Position numbers and translations under genes: made by a program
Shown: positions 41,928-50,100 of the stretch, in pieces
Position numbering within the stretch: the stretch's first letter is position 1
How the letters are laid out: the number at the start of each line of letters is the position of its first letter
Notes under the pieces: generated by a model
What the model saw: only the letters and a program-made list of their open reading frames with translations
What the model was told of the DNA's origin: nothing
The model's database searches: none
Assembly: GCA_964603985.1 (NCBI GenBank)
Contig: CAZRXG010000012.1
Location: 49,124 to 113,123, forward strand
DNA from: CAZRXG01 sp964603985
GTDB lineage: Bacteria > Chloroflexota > Anaerolineae > Aggregatilineales > UBA3940
DNA length: 64,000 nucleotides
Reading direction: 5' to 3'

Positions 41928-42953
41928 ATGTTAACCAGTCTATCCATCCTGGGCGCTGACGTATCATCTCTGCAACGCGCCGAGGACCTGGGCGCTAAAT
42001 ACTATGATAAGGACGGCATCCAGCGCGATCCATTGCACATCCTCATCGATCACGGTGTGAACGCCATTCGCCTGCGTGTGTGGGTCAATCCCGCTCACGG
42101 CTATAACAACAGAGACCGGGTCGCGGAGTTCGCGGCGCGGGTGAAGGCCGATGGCCTGAAGCTGCTGATCGACTTCCATTACTCAGATACCTGGGCCGAC
42201 CCAGAGCACCAAAGCAAGCCAGCAGCCTGGGCGAGCCACAGCTTCAGCCAATTGCAGGCAGCCGTGTACGACCACACCTTCGACGTATGCGACCGCCTGA
42301 AATCTCAGGGCACCCCGCCGGACGTGGTCCAGATTGGCAACGAGATCGACAACGGCATATTGTGGCCTGAGGGGCATATCACTGACTGGGCCAGCCTGGC
42401 CGCGCTGCTCAAGCAGGGCTGCGCTGCGGCAAAGGCCTGTTCGCCCTCGATAGACGTGATGCTCCACGTCGCCGATGCTGGCGACGGCACGGGCGCGCGC
42501 GAGTGGTTCGATAACGCCCGGTCACACGGCATTCTGTGGGACGTAACCGGCCTGTCGTACTATTCCTACTGGCACGGCACTATGGCCGCCATGACGAGCA
42601 CCGTCAAAGACCTGAAATCACGCTACGGCAAGCCTGTGCTGATCGCCGAAACCGCCTACCCATTCACACTCAGGGAGAACGACGGCGAGAGAAACGTCAT
42701 CCATTCTTCCGACCAGTTGCCCCCCGGTTATCCGGCAACTCCTGACGGCCAGGCCAGCAATCTCAGGGATGTTCTGGCCGCTGCACGCTCAGGGGGCGCG
42801 GCAGGCGTGCTCTACTGGGAGCCAACCTGGACGGCGGTGAAAGGCAATGGCTGGGACCCGGCCAACCCCGAATCGGGCGATCAGTGGGAGAACCAGGCGT
42901 TGTTTGATTTCGACAACAAGGCCCTGCCGGCACTGACCGAGTTCAGGCCATGA
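41928..42953 (+). CDS. Arabinogalactan endo-beta-1,4-galactanase, glycoside hydrolase family 53
   Basis: A 341-residue GH53 enzyme: ILGADVSSLQRAEDLGAKYYDKDG, VNAIRLRVWVNPAHGYNN, LLIDFHYSDTWADPEHQSKPAAW, acid/base Glu in DVVQIGNEIDNGILWPEG, and nucleophile Glu in KPVLIAETAYPFT, closing with GGAAGVLYWEPTW. No signal peptide is visible with ATG 41928, which has AAGGAA seven bases upstream, so the enzyme appears cytoplasmic or uses an atypical export route. It stands divergent from the transporter, sharing a 220-base regulatory gap. Confidence 0.92.
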   Translation: MLTSLSILGADVSSLQRAEDLGAKYYDKDGIQRDPLHILIDHGVNAIRLRVWVNPAHGYNNRDRVAEFAARVKADGLKLLIDFHYSDTWADPEHQSKPAAWASHSFSQLQAAVYDHTFDVCDRLKSQGTPPDVVQIGNEIDNGILWPEGHITDWASLAALLKQGCAAAKACSPSIDVMLHVADAGDGTGAREWFDNARSHGILWDVTGLSYYSYWHGTMAAMTSTVKDLKSRYGKPVLIAETAYPFTLRENDGERNVIHSSDQLPPGYPATPDGQASNLRDVLAAARSGGAAGVLYWEPTWTAVKGNGWDPANPESGDQWENQALFDFDNKALPALTEFRP

Positions 42954-43010
42954 GGTCCAGCCGACCGCCGCGCAGAGGTGCTCTTGTAGTGGTCTCTGAC
43001 GGATACTGCG

Positions 43011-46000
43011 CTAGCTTTGTGCACCCTGGCGATATGCGCGCGGGGTCATGCCGACTTCGCGTTGGAAGGTGCGCGTGAAGTGCGCGCCATCAGAAAACCC
43101 GACGGCAAGCGCGACCTGAGTGACGGTCAGATCGGGATTCTTCAGCATTTCGCACGCCTGGCGGATGCGATAGCGGCGCAGATAGGTGATCGGGGGAACG
43201 CCCAACTCCTGACGAAAACAGTCAGTTAAGTAATCAGGGCTGATGCCAACGTGATCGGCGATGTCTCCACGGGTGAGCGACTCGGCATAATGCGCGTGAA
43301 TGCAGCCCATCGCCTGACGGACGAGACGCTGTGTCGCCCGGCCCAACGCATGCCGCCGGGCCAGTGCGGCCTCGATGTGGGTGAGCGTCTCATCGGCGCT
43401 GAACAGGCCCTTACCCAGAATGGCGGCCACACCGCGATTGCAGCGTTCAAGGTCGGCTTCAGACAGCATGCGGGCCGTCAGAATGATCACAGGGATGTCC
43501 CGCGTGGTTTCTCGCTCCCGCATTGCGTCGAGCACGGCGAAGCCGTCCATCTCCGGCATCATCAGGTCCAGCAGGACAAGATCTGGGGGGGCACTCTCCA
43601 GCACTTCCATTGCCTCCAGCCCATTGCGCGCCGTGACGACCCGGCAGCCGGTCTGTTCGACCAGACGGCAGTGCATGTCGAGAATGCCCGGATCATCGTC
43701 CACGACCAGCACCGTCTGCTGGCCCTCTCCAATGCCACAGTAACGCGCCAGCTCTCTGGCTAATTGATCGGGACGCAGTGGTTTATGGAGATAGTTCAGC
43801 TCCAGCAGCTCACCCTGATCGTGGTCTACGTCCAGCGAGTAAGCCAACACTGGGATGTCCTCGGTCGCGGGCTGCCGCTTCAACATACCGATGATGGCCC
43901 AGCCCTCACGCGCCGCCAGGTGCTCCTCCAGGATCAGCGCCGCCGGTCGTGAAGCGAGCACGCCAGACAGCCACTCAGAGTCCCGGTCCACGCGGCATAC
44001 CTCAACGTCGAAGCCGTGCTCGCGCAGGTACGTACAGAGCTGCTCGGTCGTCTCGACGCCTTCGGACAGCACCATCACGGCATCGCCCTGTGTGACCAGG
44101 GGCGCTGCGAGGCTCTCCTGCAACGTGGTGGCCGAGATGATCGGCAGGGTGAAGAAGAAGGTCGAGCCGCTCCCAAGGTCACCAGGCGAGCACACGCCAA
44201 TGCTGCCACCGTGCTGCTCGACCAACTGCTTCGAGATCGTCAACCCCAGGCCCAGACCACCGTATCCCGATCCAACCAGGCGCTCCGAGCGGTGGAACTC
44301 GTGGAAGATGGTATCTCGCTCGGACGGTAAGATGCCGATCCCGGTATCGCTGACAGAGACCGTAGCCTGTTGATCGGCAACCGTTACGGTGAGCACTACC
44401 CGGCCCTGCGGCGTGAACTTGACCGCGTTGCTGATCAGGTTCAGCGTCACCTGGCGCAGCCTTGTCCGGTCGCCCAGCACCCAAGGCCCCTGGTGCGGGA
44501 GGTTTGCCTGCCACGTCAGGCCCTTCTCGCGCGCCAACTGCTCGCCGATCTTGGCTGCTACGCGCAGCACCTCGGCCAGGTCGAGCGGCTCGCGCAGGAT
44601 GTGCAGTTGACCGGCCTCACTGCTGGCCAGATCAAGCACGTCGTTGATCAAGCGCGACAGATGCTGCGCGCTTGTGTTGATCTGCCTCAGATCGCGCCTG
44701 ACAGCGCCCGAAAGCTCCGACTTTTCACGCAGGACCATCTCACTGAGGCCCACGATCAGACTCAGCGGCACCCGTAACTCATGGCTGACCATTGACAAAA
44801 AGCGGCTCTTCAGGCGGTTGGCCTGTTCGGCTAACTGCCTTCCTTCAAGCGCATCCTGATACAACTGGCTGGTGCGCAGCGCAGAAGCCAGGTTATGCAC
44901 AATCGCCGCGCAAGGCTCAAGGTTCGTCGCGCTGAAAGCCACAAAGCCTGCCGTGCGCTCATCGATGACTAACGGCAGGATTGCCAGTTGACGGGCGGAG
45001 TCGGCTGGATAAAGATCGGGCGGCGGGAACGCGCGGGTCACGAATTGGCGTTCCACACTGCTTTCAGGTAGGCCCACATCGAGCAGAACCTCGCTGTGTG
45101 ACAGCGGGTCATCGTCTCGCGATGAATAGAGGGCAACAAGCGCATGTTGGATGCCCAGTTGAGGCAAATGCTGCGCCAGGATTCTGGCACTGTCGGAGAC
45201 ATCCAGCGCCGCCAGCAGTTGAGAGGTCATCAACCCCAGGCGGTTCGACGTTGCCATATGTCTCACCAGCGCCTCCGTTGTCTGGCGCTGCACCAATGCG
45301 GCAATTGCAAGGCGGGCACGGTCGATCAACTTGCCCGCAAAGCCCGGGTCCGACTGCGGGAGAGCAGAGATCAGCCCCGGCAAACCACTGTGCAACGTCG
45401 AGAGCGCTCCATGCCAGGCGTAAGCGTCCTCAGCTTGCATCTCCAGCCATCCGAGTAGCTGCTGTAGCTCATCCTCGAAGTACGCCGGATCGTGCCGGGC
45501 TAGACTCGACGCAAGAGAACGCACGATGTCCAGGCACAGTGTTTCGATGTCCTCACGGCGGCTGTGCCGGACCTCGGCGAACACTGCCTCGGCCATCAGA
45601 CGCGACAGGACGGCCTGGACGGTTTCCAGGTCTGTGGAAGGTGAGCCACCGAGCGAAACGGCCTGCCCACTCTCCAGGCGACAGCCACATGACTGCCGAA
45701 CGATAAGCTGTGTTGCCACGCGTGCGCTGGTCTCTCCGGTCATCTCGCCGCGAATGGACGCGAGCACCGAGAGCACCGCCTGATATCCCAGCGTGAAGGT
45801 CGGGTGGCGGACGGTGGTAAGGGGCGGAAGCTGGGAACGCGCCTCAAGGATGTCGTCGAAGCCGATGACGGCTACATCGTCAGGAATGCGCCGGCCCGAG
45901 GTACGCAGTGCCTCCATCGCGCCCAGCGCAGACAGGTCATTGCTGGCAATCAAAGCCGTGAACGGCGCACCTGTGGCGAGGATACGCTGCATGGCAATGC

Positions 46001-46577
46001 GACCATCCTCACGACGATGTTCACCAAAGGCAACCAGGCGCTCATCTTCTTCAATCGAGGCATCACGCAAGGCTGTGCGGTAAGCGGCCAGGCGTTCCGC
46101 GCTGTCGCCACCGCGCCCGGATTTGCCTGCTACGAAGGCGATCCGGCGATGGCCGTGCTCGTATAGATGGTCGAATGCCTGCCGAATTCCTCCGGTATTG
46201 TCCACGGCAACCATCGGCCCCGGCTTTTCAGCGGTAGTGAACACCACCGGATAGCCGGAGCGGATCAAATCCTGCACGTATTTGAACTGTGCATCAGAGA
46301 AGTCATCGGGGATGACAATCAACCCATCGGTGTTCCACGGGCCTACCGGGGCGAAATCTACGCCGGGGCCTGGCACGGCCCAGACCGTGCGACTGCCGCG
46401 CGGGCTTCCCGGGAGTGAGATCCCACATCCGATGAGCAGGCTGCAATTCTGCTCACTGGCTGCGGCGCAAATTCCTTGCAACAGCGTATGGGTATAACTA
46501 TCGATCGTCGTACCCTCGTAGACCGACCAGGTTGACAGAAAGCCTATGGTGGGCCGGGCACGAGTTTTCGGAGGCAT
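43011..46577 (-). CDS. Soluble hybrid regulator: LacI-type sensor, histidine kinase, two receivers, AraC HTH
   Basis: A 1188-residue protein counted from ATG 46577. Residues about 8-300: LacI/periplasmic-binding-like sugar domain (PTIGFLSTW, DGLIVIPDDFSD, GHRRIAFVAGKSG, ASNDLSALGAMEALRTSGRRIPDDVAVIGFDD). About 430-580: GAF-like linker. About 590-800: kinase, phosphoacceptor His in SMVSHELRVPLSLIVGLSEM, ATP-site DTGIGILPSE and GYGGLGLGLTISKQLVEQHGG. About 830-930: degenerate receiver. About 945-1065: true receiver (VLVVDDDPGILD; Asp in LVLLDLMMPEMDG). About 1080-1188: two-HTH AraC domain (GDIADHVGISPDYLTDCFRQELG). No membrane segment, so it senses a cytoplasmic sugar. Translation could begin upstream, up to 46874, but those residues have no domain and overlap an antisense remnant. 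Confidence 0.85.
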   Translation of the reverse strand: MPPKTRARPTIGFLSTWSVYEGTTIDSYTHTLLQGICAAASEQNCSLLIGCGISLPGSPRGSRTVWAVPGPGVDFAPVGPWNTDGLIVIPDDFSDAQFKYVQDLIRSGYPVVFTTAEKPGPMVAVDNTGGIRQAFDHLYEHGHRRIAFVAGKSGRGGDSAERLAAYRTALRDASIEEDERLVAFGEHRREDGRIAMQRILATGAPFTALIASNDLSALGAMEALRTSGRRIPDDVAVIGFDDILEARSQLPPLTTVRHPTFTLGYQAVLSVLASIRGEMTGETSARVATQLIVRQSCGCRLESGQAVSLGGSPSTDLETVQAVLSRLMAEAVFAEVRHSRREDIETLCLDIVRSLASSLARHDPAYFEDELQQLLGWLEMQAEDAYAWHGALSTLHSGLPGLISALPQSDPGFAGKLIDRARLAIAALVQRQTTEALVRHMATSNRLGLMTSQLLAALDVSDSARILAQHLPQLGIQHALVALYSSRDDDPLSHSEVLLDVGLPESSVERQFVTRAFPPPDLYPADSARQLAILPLVIDERTAGFVAFSATNLEPCAAIVHNLASALRTSQLYQDALEGRQLAEQANRLKSRFLSMVSHELRVPLSLIVGLSEMVLREKSELSGAVRRDLRQINTSAQHLSRLINDVLDLASSEAGQLHILREPLDLAEVLRVAAKIGEQLAREKGLTWQANLPHQGPWVLGDRTRLRQVTLNLISNAVKFTPQGRVVLTVTVADQQATVSVSDTGIGILPSERDTIFHEFHRSERLVGSGYGGLGLGLTISKQLVEQHGGSIGVCSPGDLGSGSTFFFTLPIISATTLQESLAAPLVTQGDAVMVLSEGVETTEQLCTYLREHGFDVEVCRVDRDSEWLSGVLASRPAALILEEHLAAREGWAIIGMLKRQPATEDIPVLAYSLDVDHDQGELLELNYLHKPLRPDQLARELARYCGIGEGQQTVLVVDDDPGILDMHCRLVEQTGCRVVTARNGLEAMEVLESAPPDLVLLDLMMPEMDGFAVLDAMRERETTRDIPVIILTARMLSEADLERCNRGVAAILGKGLFSADETLTHIEAALARRHALGRATQRLVRQAMGCIHAHYAESLTRGDIADHVGISPDYLTDCFRQELGVPPITYLRRYRIRQACEMLKNPDLTVTQVALAVGFSDGAHFTRTFQREVGMTPRAYRQGAQS

Positions 46578-47148
46578 TTCGATCACACCATCTGGTATTA
46601 GCTGCATCACCGCAGAGAGTAGTACGCGAGGATGTGAGGGGCAATTGTGGCAGGTCAGGTTGATGAAGCATACTGCGCCCCTTGCGCCACGATCATACTC
46701 ACAATCTACCTGAAACTCAAACTGTCGTGTCCAGGCACAAAAGAAGACCTTGAAAATTGAATAGTATTGTTCTAAAGTTAGGGGCGTGGTTAATCTAACC
46801 AGAACAGTTTCACAAGCAGGTAGATAAAGGTTTCTATCGGAATGCCGACGCGCTGACGGATTTGCCAGGCGCATTATGCGACCAGACCAATGCGCGCTCG
46901 GTGGTAGAGCGAGATCTGGAAACTCGTTTCCGCAAAGTTAACAACAGCCGGTATAATACAATGGAGAAGTTCACCAGCGAAGATCTGGTGCCGGTAACAA
47001 TTTAATATTCACACAAAGCAGCAAAGCTTCTGGTTATTCGAGGCCGCGCCGATTTGCGCGGTATCCAGAACAGAAACCAGGCCCGCCCAACGCCCTCAAG
47101 TATAGCAGGCTGAACATCATCTCTACTCGATTCTGGAGGCGTCCATCC
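46578..47148. other. Gap between hybrid regulator and surface-protein gene
   Basis: Apart from the gene remnant this 571-base stretch holds a TATAAT at 46952-46957 with no convincing -35 at 17 bases, and, near the end, a leader of the surface-protein gene with GGAGG about ten bases before its ATG (ctggaggcgtccatccATG). A D-loop-like GGTGGTAGAGCG (about 46900) occurs without a T-arm and is not a tRNA. Confidence 0.4.
46799..47005 (+). pseudogene. C-terminal gene remnant, no start codon
   Basis: A 68-codon open frame between two stops reads convincingly as protein (…GFYRNADALTDLPGALCD, then ARSVVERDLETRF, KVNNSRYNTMEKFTSEDLV and the end PVTI) but has no ATG; only TTG/GTG internally. Codon use and content look like the C-terminal end of a larger protein whose front part is lost. 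I cannot name the family. It is antisense to the doubtful 5' extension of the hybrid-regulator gene. Confidence 0.35.
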
Positions 47149-50100
47149 ATGAAGAAGTTGTTGCGTCTGGGCTTTTTGTCCGCACTTGCCCTTCTGGCGT
47201 TTGTGTCTATTGCGCCTGGCAGTGTGACTGCCGCCCCCGAACCAGCCCCGCTTTACGCCGTCCAGCCGGAAGTTTCGTTTTTCGGCCCCGACGGCCCCCC
47301 ACAGCCTTTCCCATCAGATGTCATGATCGGGGAGGATCTCACCTTCACGATTTTGTTCGATAACACAGGCAGCGGCTCGGAGACCGGCTACGGTCCCTTC
47401 ATTGACCTGTACCTGCCGCTGGCCGGGCCGGACGGCTCAGGGGGGCCGCCCAGCGACGGCATCGACTTCGTCAGTGCCTCCTACCTGTCCGCCGGGCTGA
47501 CCACCTACGAGGAGGTTTTCACCGGTGCCAGCGTCAGCCACCCCCTGGCGGTTGAATTCCCGACCGGTGCCCCCGTGACGGTAAACGGATCGGTGGGCGA
47601 CAAGCTGGTCGTCATCGAGCTGCCCTTCGGCAGCATCACGCCCGACCAGCCGCCCCTGGAGGTGCAGGTGACGGTTCATATCAGCGACCTGGCCGACGTG
47701 GGCGCGCTGATGACGATGTACGCGCGGGGCGGCTTCCGTTTCGGCGCGACGGCACTCAACGACTGGTGCTGTGTCGAAGGCTCGTTGATGTACCCTCCCA
47801 ATAACACCGCCGGGCCGCCCTGGCCGAGTGCGAGCGTCACCCCCCGGATGATGACAATCAGCAAGACCTACGAAGGCCCGGAGGATGAGATCCCGACCGG
47901 CCCCAACTTCCAGGGGCCTGGATCGTTCGGGCAGTATACCATCGAGGTGGATGTGGCCACTGGCCAGCCGGTGAACAACCTCCAGGTGACCGACGTGCTG
48001 CCCGACGCGGTGCAGCCGGTGAACGTCACCTCTAGCCCGGCGGGCAGCATCAACGCTGCTTCGACCATTGATATGGTCACCCCCAGCCCCGGCGGCACGC
48101 TGATCTACGACTTCGCCGGCGTCATCACGGGCGGTGCCGGGGTCGACGCCACGGTCACGGTCGACTTCTACATCCCGCTCAACGAGGGCGGGGGGAAAGT
48201 GCTTGACCCCGCCTCAGGCAACGACGTGACCGATACCAACACCTCCAGCGCGTCGGCCAACTGGACACCCCTCGACCCGCGCGATACGGGCGGGTCGGTG
48301 CCCGCCGTCTGCGTCGGCTGTGACGCGGACCTGACATATAAATCCATCACCACCCAGAAAGGGGTTTCAATAGCCACCGATATCGGCTGGACGGGCTACA
48401 CCCCCGGCGACACGGTCCGGTATACGATTGACTTCCAGGTCTCGGACTTTTTCGCTTTTGAGGACCTTATCGTCACCGATGTGCTCTCGGATGGACACGC
48501 TTACGTTCCGGGGTCGGCCCGGCTTTCGATCACCGAGCACGACCAGAACTCGCCCGACGCCGCCTTTGGCGGGGGCAACGTGGGCGTGGCGGGCGGGCCG
48601 CCCGGAGCCGGTGTGACGACCCTCACCTTTGACGTATCCCAGGAGCTGGTCGACCGGGGCCTGGACGACATGCTGCTGGGCGGGTGCATCCCGCTCCTGC
48701 CCGCCGACGGCGGGCCGGGCACAGGCGGCGTGCCCCCCACACCCGGCAACGATCCCGACTGCGGCACCTATAACGGCGGCCCGACCACCGGGCAGATCAC
48801 CTTTGAGGCGACCATCCAGGAGGACTACACAGATCCGGTGCCGTCCGGCGACCAGTCGGTTGACCACGGCGACGTGCTGGACGATGCGGTCACCGTCGAG
48901 GGTGACGTGCTCTACTTCGGTGATCTCTCACCTACCGGACAGAGTGAAGATGACGACAGCAGCGCCGAACTGACCATCGTCCAGGGCGACCTGACCAAGG
49001 ATATCTACGCCTACAGCCCGGATAACGGCACAACCTGGAACATGGGCATGCCGGCTTACATCTCGCCCGGCGACTGGATCGCCTTCAGCCTGTACTATGA
49101 GCTGCCGTCCACGGACACCGAACACCTCACGTTTGAGGACTATCTGCCGCTGCCGGTGTTTGACGCCACCGAGGTGACGGTCGTCAACGACGTCAAGAGC
49201 GCCACCCCGCCCGATGCAGGGAATGCGCACTTTGGCCCCGCCGACACCTTCTCCGGGGTGGCTGCAGGCGGCGCGTCCGGCATTGTGCCCGCTCTGACCA
49301 CCGACGGCGATGCCAACAGCATCACCTTTGACTACGGCACATACGACGGCGGCATGACCACCACGAACTACGTCCAGCTTCTGTTTACTCTGACCGTGTC
49401 CGATCAGCCGTTCGCCGACGGGCTGTACCTGACCAACCAGTCGCGGGTCAGCGAGACCAACTCCTTCAGCGAAACAACGGTCATCGACAAGATCATCCAG
49501 TTCCGGCTCGGAGAGCCGGAGCTGCAAACGACCAAGGCGGTGGTCGCGACCAATAACCCGGCGGCCGTCTTTACCGGCACCACGCCCAGCGTGCCGTTCA
49601 CCGATCCACCCGATATGAGCGTCCCACGCTTCATCGGGATCGTCAATGACCCCGGTCAGGTGGGCAATGCCAACGTGGAGAATATGGACGGCAGCGACCT
49701 GGTCACTTTTGCCATCGTGGTTTACAACGTCGGCCACAGCCCGAAGGGCGCTTTCGACATCACCGTGCGTGACGAATTGCAAACGCCCCAGTTTGTGATA
49801 CCGGGCTACGGTGTGGACGGCATCAACATGACCGTGACCTACGGCAACGGCGACCCGGTCCCGTACACCGACGTGAACGCGGGCAATCCGGGCCTGTTCG
49901 GGGACGGCATCGAGTTTACCGACCCCGGGCCCGCCGAGGGAGCCTGCCAGGCACCCGGCCATGCCGACCAGCACGACATCATCATCATCACCTACGACCT
50001 GCAGATCCAGCCCGGCATCGCGCCCAACACCGTGATCACGAACACCAGCCACATCATGAGCTACGCCGGTTCGGAGGGCGGCCCCGATCACCTGCCTTTC

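Noticed and set aside
33664..46577. Locus as a starch/maltose system
   Set aside because: GH42 and GH53 are beta-galactosidase and galactanase; no alpha-glucan enzyme is present.
46578..46874. N-terminal 99-residue extension of the hybrid regulator
   Set aside because: No domain signal, no RBS, antisense to the remnant frame; start moved to 46577.
46893..46925. tRNA-like D-loop (GGTGGTAGAGCG)
   Set aside because: No T-arm GGTTCGA-type sequence, no 3' acceptor match; it lies inside the protein-like gene remnant.
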